A stretch of DNA of 20,347 bases from JBAVQS01 sp049694275 (GTDB taxonomy: Bacteria; Chloroflexota; Anaerolineae; UBA4142; SHND01). A program made the position numbers and the translations under genes. The number at the start of each line of letters is the position of its first letter. Positions within the stretch are counted from its first letter, which is position 1. The DNA lies in NCBI GenBank assembly GCA_049694275.1, contig JBAVQS010000039.1, forward strand, positions 1 to 20,347, in the 5' to 3' direction. The notes under the pieces were generated by a model. That model was not told where the DNA came from. It saw only the letters and a list, made by a program, of their open reading frames with translations, and did no database searches. Shown here one piece after another: positions 5,576-13,576 of the stretch.

Positions 5576-7528
5576 CTACTTCCAGCCGCTGGCCGCGAAA
5601 ACGGAACGGAGGAGCGCGCTGCGCTCGTTCGGGGTCATCCAGCGGGGCTGGACCGAGTCTTCCAGCATGGCGGTCAGGAGCTCGGTCTGGATGAGCCGGC
5701 CCTGATAGATGGTGTGGCGGGCGATTAGCTCTTGCCGCACGCCGAGCGCAAACATCTGATCGAAAAAGAGGTTGCCGAGTCCATAGAGAATCAGCCGCCG
5801 GCCATCGGCGGTAAATTCAAACGCCTGCGGCTGATGCGCCTGTACGCCGGTCACGACATCCGCGCCCGACACCATCAGCGCGCGGAATCGGGTTTGATTG
5901 TCTGTGCTCGGCGCATAGTCGTACGTCTCTTCGGCCTGGACCTCGACCAGCACCACGTCGGCCTGTTTGTGCGCATCGGCTATTTCCTGCTGCATCGCCA
6001 GGAGGTCGTAGCGCTGCGCGCCCGGTTGTTTGGCTGTGGCCCATACGGAGGGCGGCCCAAAGCTGTTTGCCCCGATAAAGGCGAGCCGGTTCCCGTGATC
6101 CAAAAGAATCAACGGTTTGGCCGCCTCCTGCGCGTTGCGCCCCCCGCCATAATATTTCATCCCCGCCGCATCGTACGTGTCGAGCGTTTTCAAAAAGGGT
6201 GAAACGCCGTAATCAAGCAGATGATTCCCGGTGAGCCCAACGATCTTGACCCCCGCCAGCTTGAAGGTCGCCATATAGCTCGGGCTGCTGCAAAAGCTCA
6301 TGGTATTCAATACCGGTTGGCAATCCTCTACGAACGCAATCTCGTTGCTGATATGCGTAATATCGGCGGCGGCGAGCGTCGGACCGATCAGCCGCGCCGG
6401 ATAGGCCGGATCCTTTTTTTGCTCGATCTTCCACGCCGCGGTGCGCGTCACCGCGGTGGTGCCGGTCATGACCAGCGTCGTGATTCGGTCAGGATCGCGA
6501 TTGGTGCGCACCAGCAGGGGGCGCAGGCCCAGCACGAGCCGCTGCGCCGGCGCGCTCTGGCCCCCGACATAGGTCCGCATGACGAACGGATACGCCGCCG
6601 GGCTAAAATCGTGTGACAGGATATTCTGCCCATCGAGAGCGAGCGCGTCGAGTCTGGGGATGAGCTGGTCAAAGGGGACGATGGCGAGCGCGGTGGAATC
6701 GGCCCATAACCGGGTGATGAGGGCGTCGAGTGAAAGGGGCTTGACGCTCGACCCCGGCGGGCCCAGCACGGTGGTCAACCCTTCCAGCGCATCGGGCGTC
6801 ACCAGCAGGCTGGACGCGCCATCCGCGGTGGACTGCCCCAGCCAGAGGCCGCGCACCTGGGCCGATGAGATCGCCGTGCGCAGCGTGGCAAACCGGTCGA
6901 CGACCACATAGAACCGCTCGGCGAGGAGGATACTGCCGGCCTGGGGCTCGGCGCTGACGGTGACGTCGGCGTCCGCACCCGGCGCGACGAGCGTCCCGTT
7001 GTTTTCCTGCGCCCACCGGGTAACGGCGGCGCGAATGGAGGGGGGCGCATTGGCGGCGACGAGAATATGGACAGGCAGAGGGGGATTCGTCGGCTGAGGA
7101 AGGGCCGATGGATCGGCGGCGGCGACGGGGACGGCGACCACAGGCGGAAGCGGCAGCCCGGCGCTTTCGGCAAAGGCGGTCACCTGATCGGCCTGGACCT
7201 TTTCGCCGCTCAGTTCATAGGCAGTGCGCAGGTCCTTGAGGATGGCGGCCACCTGCGTCCGGTCGAAATCACGGAGCTGTTCCTGCGCCAATGCCGTATC
7301 ATGGCTCGCGCCCCACGCCTCGACGACGCTCTCCACAACCTGAATCCGGGTCTGCGAATCCAGCCCGGAGAGTGCGACACCGGACGGGCGGGGAAAGATG
7401 ACCCAGCCGAGGAGGAGCCAGCCCACGAGCACGCCGAGGAGCAACGCCACCCCGACGACAAGCGCTTGCAGCCGCTGTTGACGGCGGCGCAAGCGGCGCT
7501 CTTCCCGTGAACGTTGACCGGGTCCCAT
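5576..7528 (-). CDS. CapA-family (PGA_cap) protein fused to a binding-protein-like domain
   Basis: A 650-residue membrane-anchored protein. Residues 1-20 are highly basic and 21-45 form one membrane segment. Residues 50-127 are a helical region, and 140-150 a Pro-rich linker. Residues 151-335 resemble a periplasmic substrate-binding fold (VHILVAANAPPSIRAAVTRW, then VRGLWLG, then ALAIVPFDQLIPRLDAL). Residues 348-595 are the CapA/PGA_cap metallophosphatase-like domain, with SNEIAFVE, LTGNHLLDYG, GVQAHQPQAFEF and YGLGNLFFD. CapA-type proteins take part in poly-gamma-glutamate or capsule handling. Here the usual GD-x-M-x-x-R motif reads GTTAVTR (356-362), so the first metal-site Asp is Thr, and the usual HHPH reads QAHQ. 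Activity may therefore differ or be lost. It has its own promoter upstream. Confidence 0.85.
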   Translation of the reverse strand: MGPGQRSREERRLRRRQQRLQALVVGVALLLGVLVGWLLLGWVIFPRPSGVALSGLDSQTRIQVVESVVEAWGASHDTALAQEQLRDFDRTQVAAILKDLRTAYELSGEKVQADQVTAFAESAGLPLPPVVAVPVAAADPSALPQPTNPPLPVHILVAANAPPSIRAAVTRWAQENNGTLVAPGADADVTVSAEPQAGSILLAERFYVVVDRFATLRTAISSAQVRGLWLGQSTADGASSLLVTPDALEGLTTVLGPPGSSVKPLSLDALITRLWADSTALAIVPFDQLIPRLDALALDGQNILSHDFSPAAYPFVMRTYVGGQSAPAQRLVLGLRPLLVRTNRDPDRITTLVMTGTTAVTRTAAWKIEQKKDPAYPARLIGPTLAAADITHISNEIAFVEDCQPVLNTMSFCSSPSYMATFKLAGVKIVGLTGNHLLDYGVSPFLKTLDTYDAAGMKYYGGGRNAQEAAKPLILLDHGNRLAFIGANSFGPPSVWATAKQPGAQRYDLLAMQQEIADAHKQADVVLVEVQAEETYDYAPSTDNQTRFRALMVSGADVVTGVQAHQPQAFEFTADGRRLILYGLGNLFFDQMFALGVRQELIARHTIYQGRLIQTELLTAMLEDSVQPRWMTPNERSALLRSVFAASGWK

Positions 7529-7554
7529 GTCTTCAGATCCAATCGAACGGCCCT

Positions 7555-7583
7555 ACTTTAGCACGCGCCGCGCGCGGTGTCAA
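7555..7583 (-). promoter_or_regulatory. Promoter of the CapA-like gene
   Basis: On the minus strand, TTGACA (7583-7578) and TAAAGT (7560-7555) are separated by exactly 17 bases. Transcription would begin near 7548, about 20 bases before the ATG at 7528. The -35 box matches the consensus fully and the -10 box 4 of 6. The gene can thus be expressed independently of the binding-protein gene upstream. Confidence 0.7.
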
Positions 7584-7605
7584 TCTGGCGTCAGCGCCGG
7601 TTGAT

Positions 7606-9270
7606 TTACGGTTGGCTCTTGGACTCGCTAACGATGACCCGCTTGGTCTTGAGATACCACTGGCTGATGCTCCAGAAACGGTCACTCGGATCGAGCATCG
7701 GCGAGAGTTGAATGCCGTGGATGCGCGCATCGACGGCATAGGTATAGACCGGGTAATAGAGGATGAGCGCCGGAACCTGATCGCTGAATATGGCCTGGAA
7801 CTGCCGGTAGAGCTCGACGCGATGACTCTGATCGTTGCTGCGCCGCGCCTCTTCCAGGATTACGTCGACCGTCGGGTTTTTCCAGCCGCCATAGTTCTGG
7901 CCCGCATTCGATTGGGTGGGCGTTTGGGAACTGTTCCAGAGGGGATAGGGGTCGGGATCGGCCGGCAGGGGCCCCAGAGCAAAGAGCACAGCGTCAAAAT
8001 CGCGCGGCCGTAGATTATCCTGAATGAGGGAAGCGGCTGGAACCGTTTTGACATCGACCTTGGCGCCGATTGCATTCCATTCTTGCGCCAACTGCTGGGC
8101 GATCTTGACGCGCGAGTCGTCTTCGCTGTTGGTCATCAGCGTAAATGCAAGCTGATCGTTGCCCTTTTGGCGGACTCCGTCGCCGTTGGTATCTTTCCAG
8201 CCGGCGGCGTCGAGCAGGGCGCGCGCCTTGTCGGGGTTGTAATCGTATTTTTTTAACTCGGGGTCATAGGCCCACGAGTTGCTGACGATCGGTCCATAAC
8301 CCGGCTTGCCCAGGCCGTTGACGATATTGTCGATGAGCGACTGGCGATCAATGGCATAGGAGAGGGCCTGGCGCACCTCTTTTTGCGCGAACTGCGGTTT
8401 GTCGAGATTCAAAAAGACAAGCGAGTAGGCCGCCAGGCGGGCATTGTACAGCTTGAGCGCGTGATTATCCCGCACCTGGGCAATGTTATCCGGCGAGACC
8501 TGCGAGATTCCTTCAATCTCCCCACGCCCAAAGGCCGCGAGAAGGCTCTCTGCATCGGGATAAAACTTGAAAACCAGGTTGCCGAGGTAGGTTCGTGGGC
8601 CGGTATAGAGCGGGTTGGGCGATAGGGTCGCGTGATCGGCGGAGAGATCGTCCAGCACAAACGGGCCGGTGCCGATGGGATGGCGGTTAAAGGCGGCCTG
8701 CGGCAACTCGCCGGCCGCAATGTCTTTGAGCGAATGGGCGGGCACGAGGCCGATGGTCGTAAAGTCGAGGAACGGCGCAAACGGTTCGCTCAACTGCATA
8801 CGGACGGCGGAGGGATTGACGGCGGTGATGGCCACCGTCCGCCACAAGTCTGCGATATAGGAAGGGCCCGCATAGTCCGACGATTGGATCGTCTGGATGG
8901 TATAGAGAACATCGTCGGCGCTCAACGGCGCGCCGTCCGACCATTGAACATCACTGCGGAGGGTAAAGGTATAGACGAGGCCGTCGGGGGACATCTCCCA
9001 TTTCCGCGCCAGGTCCGGCTTGACGGCGCCGGTCTCGTCGACGCGGGTCAGCCCGTTAAAGATTAAAGAGGCCAGATCGCGATCGGCCGTGTTGTACTGG
9101 CTAAAGAGGGGATTGACGGCGTTGGGCTGACCGGCGATACCTTCGACATAGGTGCCGCCATAGTCCGGTTCTTCCACCGTGCTAAAACTAAACGCCAGGT
9201 ACCCGAGCAGCGTTCCGAGAAAAACGATGCCCAGAACGGCGATAAGGGCTTGCCAGCGAATATGGATCAT
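7606..9270 (-). CDS. Oligopeptide/nickel-type ABC transporter substrate-binding protein (SBP_bac_5)
   Basis: A 554-residue extracytoplasmic solute-binding protein of the dipeptide/oligopeptide/nickel family. Residues 8-28 form an N-terminal membrane or signal segment with no lipobox cysteine, so it is probably membrane-anchored or secreted and not a lipoprotein. The family pattern is clear: PLFSQYNTADRDLASLIFNGL, KWEMSPDGLVYTFTLR with WSDGAPLSADDV, GTGPFVL, VRQALSYAIDRQ, and KARALLDAAGW. The closing part carries FDAVLFALG and YPVYTYAVD. Length is normal. I take the ATG at 9270; a TTG at 9297 would add nine residues without a better ribosome binding site. No permease or ATPase gene is nearby, so partners must be encoded elsewhere. 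It lies 96 bases after secG on the same strand. Confidence 0.92.
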   Translation of the reverse strand: MIHIRWQALIAVLGIVFLGTLLGYLAFSFSTVEEPDYGGTYVEGIAGQPNAVNPLFSQYNTADRDLASLIFNGLTRVDETGAVKPDLARKWEMSPDGLVYTFTLRSDVQWSDGAPLSADDVLYTIQTIQSSDYAGPSYIADLWRTVAITAVNPSAVRMQLSEPFAPFLDFTTIGLVPAHSLKDIAAGELPQAAFNRHPIGTGPFVLDDLSADHATLSPNPLYTGPRTYLGNLVFKFYPDAESLLAAFGRGEIEGISQVSPDNIAQVRDNHALKLYNARLAAYSLVFLNLDKPQFAQKEVRQALSYAIDRQSLIDNIVNGLGKPGYGPIVSNSWAYDPELKKYDYNPDKARALLDAAGWKDTNGDGVRQKGNDQLAFTLMTNSEDDSRVKIAQQLAQEWNAIGAKVDVKTVPAASLIQDNLRPRDFDAVLFALGPLPADPDPYPLWNSSQTPTQSNAGQNYGGWKNPTVDVILEEARRSNDQSHRVELYRQFQAIFSDQVPALILYYPVYTYAVDARIHGIQLSPMLDPSDRFWSISQWYLKTKRVIVSESKSQP

Positions 9271-9304
9271 CGGAAAACGACCGCCGGCCCCTGACAACCG
9301 GCCG

Positions 9305-9329
9305 CCGGCTCTGCTTACCCTAGAGCCGG
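9305..9329. other. Hairpin between secG and the binding-protein gene
   Basis: CCGGCTCT (9305-9312) and AGAGCCGG (9322-9329) form a perfect 8-base stem with a 9-base loop. No T-run follows on either strand, so it is a weak candidate for termination or for mRNA processing between the two minus-strand genes. Confidence 0.5.
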
Positions 9330-9366
9330 GCGCCCACCGTCCGGGATCTGCGGTCGGACAGCGTGA

Positions 9367-9597
9367 CTATTTGAAAATGTTCGGGGCCAGGGCGCTAAAG
9401 AGCGAAAAGATGAGAAAAAAGGCCGAAAGCCCGATCGTAATGTTGAACAGGGTGGCTTCGAGCCCGCGGCGCTGGTGATAGACCGAGCTATCGCCGCCAA
9501 AGATGCCCCCCAGGCCCTCCCCTTTCATCTGGATCAGCAGGATGCCCACCAACGTGATCGAGATAATGATCTGAATGATATTAATGGCTGTGATCAT
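9367..9597 (-). CDS. secG: SecG, protein translocase subunit
   Basis: A 76-residue protein with two membrane helices (about 3-22 and 50-72), separated by the conserved cytosolic loop IQMKGEGLGGIFGGDSSVYHQRRGLEATLF. The loop and the length are diagnostic for bacterial SecG. SecG sits beside SecYE in the inner membrane and helps SecA-driven export. The ATG at 9597 is preceded on the minus strand by AAAGGAA, a strong ribosome binding site. It has its own well-formed promoter just after the stop of the DUF1028 gene. The downstream binding-protein gene may be read from the same transcript. Confidence 0.95.
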   Translation of the reverse strand: MITAINIIQIIISITLVGILLIQMKGEGLGGIFGGDSSVYHQRRGLEATLFNITIGLSAFFLIFSLFSALAPNIFK

Positions 9598-9649
9598 GTC
9601 AATTCCTTTTACCTGAATTCAAGCGAGAGGCGCGAAACGACGACGTAAT

Positions 9650-9673
9650 CGCCGCGCCACCTCCGACGCGGCG
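9650..9673. other. GC-rich hairpin at the start of the secG transcript
   Basis: CGCCGCG (9650-9656) pairs with CGCGGCG (9667-9673); an alternative register pairs 9653-9659 with 9670-9676. There is no T-run on the minus strand. It overlaps the predicted secG start, so it could end upstream transcripts or shape the secG leader. Confidence 0.4.
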
Positions 9674-9676
9674 CGG

Positions 9677-9705
9677 ATTATAACACGCGCGGTAAGCCGA
9701 TGCAA
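9677..9705 (-). promoter_or_regulatory. Promoter of secG
   Basis: On the minus strand, TTGCAT (9705-9700) and a perfect TATAAT (9682-9677) are separated by 17 bases. The start would be near 9670, giving a leader of about 72 bases. The -35 box lies right beside the stop codon of the DUF1028 gene. Confidence 0.75.
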
Positions 9706-9706
9706 A

Positions 9707-10573
9707 TTACATCGGGAAACGTTCGCGGAGAAACTTGAGAACAACGCGGTCGATCCAGGGGCCTTCCGGGAGCCGCTCTTCGAGGTTCTCTACGCCGGCG
9801 AATTCGCGGAATGCCTTGAGCGACCTTTCATCCCAGACGCCATTTACCTCGACGGCATAGCCCTGCTTGACCAGGAGCTGTTGCAGCTCGCGCGCCAGCG
9901 GCGCGTCAATCGCGGCGAGATTGTCCGGATCGGTCTTGCCCAGATAGAGACGGTGCAGATCGAGCAGCCGCGCGAGCTCTTGAATCGGCCGGGGGTGATC
10001 GTCGACGCGCAGGTCGATGTACCGGTCGTTGAACCCACCATAGCCGCCGCGCGCTCGAACGACCACAAGCGCCGCCGATTCCTGACCGCGCCGGTCCCCT
10101 CCGGCGGCCTGGCCTGCCGCCAGGGCCGACACCAACCGGTCGGCCAGATCACCGGATGTCGATTCAAAGGCGCCGGCAAGCGCATCAACCACCTGCGGCC
10201 CGGCCAGGATGTTGCCCTGCGCGGCATAGTTCGCGCCGGTGCGGCCGCCGGCCCAGTTGAAACAGCCCGAACCGGTATATGTAAAGGCGCGGCCCTGCAC
10301 ATCGACAATCCCGAACTGGCGCTGGTCAGCATGGGCATCGCCGGCAATGAGCGCTGCGCCGGCCTGCGACGGGGTCAGCCCCTGTCGCAGCATATCCAGC
10401 CCTAACGGCCCATAACTGGTGTTTGCCCATGACTGGGTGGCAACCGCCCCCACCCCTGCCTGCGCCCAGGGTACGACCGCGCCAACGCCCAGGAACTTGC
10501 TCTCGACGGCAATGCCGAGGTCTCCACTGACGGGGTCCAATGCGACGAGCGAGAAGGTTGAAGGGCGAGCCAT
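9707..10573 (-). CDS. DUF1028 protein with C-terminal peptidoglycan-binding-like domain
   Basis: A 288-residue protein. Residues 4-195 match the DUF1028 family: STFSLVALDPVSGDLGIAVESKF, then VPWAQAGVGAVATQSWAN, then SGSGCFNWAGG-like residues near 100-110. The family has an Ntn-hydrolase-like fold; its chemistry has not been settled. Residues 222-288 (AIDAPLARELQQLLVKQGY, VNGVWDERSLKAFREFAGVEN) look like the peptidoglycan-binding domain often joined to DUF1028. No signal peptide is visible. I chose the ATG at 10573 because the sequence starts directly at the family's N-terminus and AAAGGA precedes it; a longer frame reaching 10663 lies inside gltX. Only 4 bases separate it from the gltX stop, so the two are surely co-transcribed. 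Confidence 0.88.
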   Translation of the reverse strand: MARPSTFSLVALDPVSGDLGIAVESKFLGVGAVVPWAQAGVGAVATQSWANTSYGPLGLDMLRQGLTPSQAGAALIAGDAHADQRQFGIVDVQGRAFTYTGSGCFNWAGGRTGANYAAQGNILAGPQVVDALAGAFESTSGDLADRLVSALAAGQAAGGDRRGQESAALVVVRARGGYGGFNDRYIDLRVDDHPRPIQELARLLDLHRLYLGKTDPDNLAAIDAPLARELQQLLVKQGYAVEVNGVWDERSLKAFREFAGVENLEERLPEGPWIDRVVLKFLRERFPM

Positions 10574-10577
10574 TGCA

Positions 10578-12080
10578 TCATCCTTTCGGTTGTGCGGGTT
10601 TTTCCGCGGCGATCCGCTCCAACCGGACCAGCGCCTGGGATACTCGCGCCAGCGTTCGGTCACGCCCCAGAATGGCCATGGTCCCGATGAGCGGTGGGGT
10701 GACGGTCTTGCCGGTCACGGCGATCCGCAGAATGCCAAAGAACTGGGCCGGCTTGAGATGGAGCTGTTCGGCGGCGGCGCGCAGGCCCTCGTCCATCGGC
10801 GCCTCCGCGTCAAAGGATTTCAAGCCGTCGAGCACCTCTCCCGCCATCCGCAGCGCCTGGAGCGACTCGACTGCCGTCATCTTTTGACCGACGAGGAGCC
10901 GGGCGTCATACTCGATTTGATCCTTGAAAAGGAAATCGGCCCGGTCGACAATTTCATCCAGCCGCTTGAGGCGGTCCTGGACCAACGGCGCAAGCCGGTA
11001 CACCGTCGCCCGGTCAGGATTCAGCCCCGCCCGCTGGAGAAACGGCATCAACCGGTCGGTCAGGTCATCCAGGCTGAGTGCGCGGATATAATTCCCATTC
11101 ATCCACTCCAGCTTGTTCATGTCAAAGACCGCGGGGGATTTCCCGATATGGTCCAGCGTGAAAAGCTCGATCAGTTGCTGGCGGGTAAACAGCTCGGTAT
11201 GGTCGTCAAAAGACCAGCCTAACAGGGCCATAAAATTGACGAGCGCTTCGGGCAAATAGCCCATCTCGCGAAATTGCGACACCGCCGTCGACCCGTGCCG
11301 CTTGCTCAATTTCTTTTTGTCCGCGCCCAGCACGTTCGGCACGTGCCCGATCAGCGGCGGCTCCCATCCGAACGCCTGATAGAGCAAAATGTGCTTGGGG
11401 AAAGAGGGAATCCACTCGTCGGCGCGCATGATGTGGGTAATCTTCATCAGGTGATCGTCCACGACGACGGCCATGTGATAGGTCGGAAACCCGTCGGACT
11501 TGATGAGTACCTGATCGTCCACGTTCTTGTTCTCGATGGTAATATCGCCGTGGATGAAATCGTGCAGGGTGGTCTCGCCCTCCTGAGGCACGGCGAGCCG
11601 GACGACGCGCGGCAAGCCGGCGGCCTCGCGCTGCGCACGCTCTTCCGGGGTGAGGAAGCGACAGCGGAGATCGTACCGGCTCGGCACGTTGCGCGCCTGC
11701 TGCTCCTTGCGCATCTCTTCGAGGCGCTCGGACGTGCAGTAACAATAATAGGCGTGGCCCCTGGCGATCAATTCCTGCGCATACTGCTGATAAATCGGCA
11801 AGCGGTCAGACTGGCGATACGGTCCATAGGGTCCCCCGACGTCGGTCCCCTCGTCCCAATCCAGGCCGAGAAAGCGGAGCGACTCCATGATCAATTCGAG
11901 GCCGTTCTCGACCTCGCGTTCCTGGTCGGTATCCTCGACCCGCAGGATAAACTTGCCGCCCGCGTGGCGGGCCCAGAGCCAGTTAAATAAGGCCGTGCGC
12001 AGGTTGCCAATATGCGGGGCGCCGGTCGGCGAGGGCGCATAACGCACCCGGACCTCGGTTCCACCGCTCATATTCTCCAT
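10578..12080 (-). CDS. gltX: Glutamyl-tRNA synthetase
   Basis: A 500-residue class I aminoacyl-tRNA synthetase that charges tRNA-Glu (possibly also tRNA-Gln in organisms using transamidation). The Rossmann-fold signature PSPTGAPHIGN (HIGN at 23-26) and the KLSKR loop (257-261) are present. A zinc-type motif, C113-x-C115 ... Y136-x-x-x-C140, matches that of many bacterial GluRS enzymes. FILRVEDTDQER and DGFPTYHMAVVVDD are further family blocks. Length is normal. The ATG at 12080 directly follows the stop codon of the M23 gene and has AGGA upstream; a second ATG three codons on has GGAG before it. The packing implies translational coupling in an operon M23-gltX-DUF1028. Read from the promoter upstream of the M23 gene. 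Confidence 0.97.
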   Translation of the reverse strand: MENMSGGTEVRVRYAPSPTGAPHIGNLRTALFNWLWARHAGGKFILRVEDTDQEREVENGLELIMESLRFLGLDWDEGTDVGGPYGPYRQSDRLPIYQQYAQELIARGHAYYCYCTSERLEEMRKEQQARNVPSRYDLRCRFLTPEERAQREAAGLPRVVRLAVPQEGETTLHDFIHGDITIENKNVDDQVLIKSDGFPTYHMAVVVDDHLMKITHIMRADEWIPSFPKHILLYQAFGWEPPLIGHVPNVLGADKKKLSKRHGSTAVSQFREMGYLPEALVNFMALLGWSFDDHTELFTRQQLIELFTLDHIGKSPAVFDMNKLEWMNGNYIRALSLDDLTDRLMPFLQRAGLNPDRATVYRLAPLVQDRLKRLDEIVDRADFLFKDQIEYDARLLVGQKMTAVESLQALRMAGEVLDGLKSFDAEAPMDEGLRAAAEQLHLKPAQFFGILRIAVTGKTVTPPLIGTMAILGRDRTLARVSQALVRLERIAAEKPAQPKG

Positions 12081-13193
12081 CTAGGGTCCTCCCAAAACAA
12101 CAAACGTGATTTGTCCTTCCTGAACCGTGACGTGGCGCAGATAGCTCAGCCCGCCCACCTGGGCGCGCACCAGATACTTGCCCGCCTTGAGATCGCCCAT
12201 CGCCCAGTTTTCGTGCAGGCTGTCGTCCGAATTTACCGGCGCAATCGTCGGGTCCGCATCCCGCCCATACGTCTCCGTATCCTGAATGTAATCCTGCGTG
12301 TCGTTATCGAAATAGAGCGAGACGTTGACGCTCCGGATGAAATTGCCTTTCTGGTCCACGACCGCGCCGGCGATAATTCCGTCGCCGGGCAGGGGCCTCA
12401 TCCAGAGGATCGGGTTGCGGGTGTGCGCATAATCATTGACGCCGAGCCGCACCTCAAAATGGCAGTGCGGGCCGATCGCGACCCCGGTGTCGCCGACCGT
12501 ACCGATCTGGTCTCCGGCGAGGACATGCTGCCCGAGCTTGACCGAGATATTGCGCATGTGGCCGCACATCGTAAAGATGACCTGCGTACCCAGCGGATGA
12601 TCGAGCTGGACGACGACGAGATTCCCATAAAAGTTTGTGATGGGACCGCACAGGGATTGCCCATCCGCGCCGCACGCCGGCCCGCTATCATTTCCCGCGA
12701 CGACGACCGTCCCGTCCGCGGTTGCCAGGAGGGGCGTGCCCAGCGGATTGACAAATTCCTCGCCGTGATGGACCTGGGCGTCGCCATGCGCCGTATCGCC
12801 ATACAGGTAGGTCCATGCCGGGATATTACTGAAGGCATCGGGGCCGACGGGACGGCCGAGGATGAGATGCTGCTCGAAACTAATCGGCGTGGCGGTGGGT
12901 CGCAGCGTCGCCGTCGGGTACGGAGTTTTAGTCGGGATCCGCGTATTGGTCGGGCGCGGGCGGGCGCGCACGGTCTCCGTCGCCCCCGCGTCCTCGGTGG
13001 GCGTCGCGGTCGGCGTCTCCGTCCCGGCCGTCGCCGCCAGAATGCGCGGCAGTTGCAAATCCAGCGCCGTGAACAACGACGTGGGAGTGCGAAAGAACAA
13101 CACGCCAAACAGAATGCATGCGGTACAAACAAACGCCAGGAAACCGATCAAAACGAGAATGCGCCGCTGGCGCCGGCGCGGATCAATATACAA
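12081..13193 (-). CDS. M23-family (LytM-like) peptidase, membrane-anchored, with C-terminal beta domain
   Basis: A 370-residue protein. Residues 11-33 form a membrane anchor; 57-105 a Thr/Pro-rich extracellular linker; 110-268 the M23 domain; and 272-370 a beta-sandwich of the carboxypeptidase-regulatory type (IIAGAVVDQKGNFIRSVNVS). M23 enzymes cut peptide bridges in peptidoglycan using zinc. GHM (His212) and HCH (243-245) are present, but the first motif reads HHGEEF (142-147), so the usual zinc ligand Asp is Glu146. It may still bind zinc or may be a regulatory pseudo-enzyme. The start is a TTG at 13193, with a stop two codons upstream and no ATG nearby; the ribosome binding site is weak. 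It is the first gene of an operon with gltX and the DUF1028 gene. Confidence 0.88.
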   Translation of the reverse strand: MYIDPRRRQRRILVLIGFLAFVCTACILFGVLFFRTPTSLFTALDLQLPRILAATAGTETPTATPTEDAGATETVRARPRPTNTRIPTKTPYPTATLRPTATPISFEQHLILGRPVGPDAFSNIPAWTYLYGDTAHGDAQVHHGEEFVNPLGTPLLATADGTVVVAGNDSGPACGADGQSLCGPITNFYGNLVVVQLDHPLGTQVIFTMCGHMRNISVKLGQHVLAGDQIGTVGDTGVAIGPHCHFEVRLGVNDYAHTRNPILWMRPLPGDGIIAGAVVDQKGNFIRSVNVSLYFDNDTQDYIQDTETYGRDADPTIAPVNSDDSLHENWAMGDLKAGKYLVRAQVGGLSYLRHVTVQEGQITFVVLGGP

Positions 13194-13234
13194 TCTTCAA
13201 ATCACCGATTGGAATTACACTGCTATTCTACGCA

Positions 13235-13263
13235 ATTATACCCTAAATCCAAATCCTTTTCAG
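13235..13263 (-). promoter_or_regulatory. Promoter of the M23-gltX-DUF1028 operon
   Basis: On the minus strand, a perfect TATAAT (13240-13235) lies 17 bases after CTGAAA (13263-13258), which matches the -35 consensus at 4 of 6 positions. The start would be near 13228, about 35 bases before the TTG at 13193. Confidence 0.6.
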
Positions 13264-13296
13264 GCGCAGGCGAGACCGCGCGAACCCCGTTAAATG

Positions 13297-13324
13297 AAGC
13301 AGCCCGCCGTCAGGCGGGCTGCTT
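13297..13324 (-). terminator. Strong hairpin terminator of the sigma/anti-sigma pair
   Basis: AAGCAGCCCGCC (13297-13308) and GGCGGGCTGCTT (13313-13324) form a perfect 12-base stem with a 4-base loop. On the minus strand it is followed by CATTTAA. The stop codon of the small membrane protein lies within the loop (13310-13312), so the stem encodes its last four residues. It separates this pair from the promoter of the M23 gene. Confidence 0.8.
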
Positions 13325-13576
13325 GGAGAAGCGAGAACGAATGAGATAGGCGAGTATACTTCCCGCCGCAAGACTCCCCCCCATTAACGCCAGGGCCATC
13401 CACCAGTTGGTCCAGGTCAAGCGCCGCGCCGGGAGCCTGCGCCGAACCACCTGCTGCCGTCCTGCCAACTGCAAATTGTGCCGTAGATGATCGCGAAAAA
13501 CCGCCGGCGGTCTGACCGGAGTCAGCGCGCGGCTCAATTCCTGCGCCAGAGTGTCATCCAGGTCCGGGTTGCTCAT
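13310..13576 (-). CDS. Small membrane protein, probable anti-sigma partner
   Basis: An 88-residue protein. Residues 1-45 are cytosolic and helical (LDDTLAQELSRALTPVRPPAVFRDHLRHNLQ), 46-55 strongly basic, and 58-79 a single membrane helix, followed by a short basic tail. The segment with PVRPPAVFRDHLRHNL resembles the N-terminus of short anti-sigma proteins found beside ECF sigma genes, but it lacks the zinc motif HxxxCxxC. Its gene overlaps the sigma gene by 23 bases, the usual arrangement for a sigma and its regulator, which makes an anti-sigma role the best inference. I chose the ATG at 13576 because AGAGGGG precedes it. Very short, and not otherwise assigned. Confidence 0.7.
   Translation of the reverse strand: MSNPDLDDTLAQELSRALTPVRPPAVFRDHLRHNLQLAGRQQVVRRRLPARRLTWTNWWMALALMGGSLAAGSILAYLIRSRFSKQPA

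Noticed and set aside
12012..13349. Long plus-strand frame of 445 codons opposite the M23 gene
   Set aside because: It is antisense to a protein with clear domains, has a highly Arg-rich low-quality composition, and runs across a promoter and a terminator.
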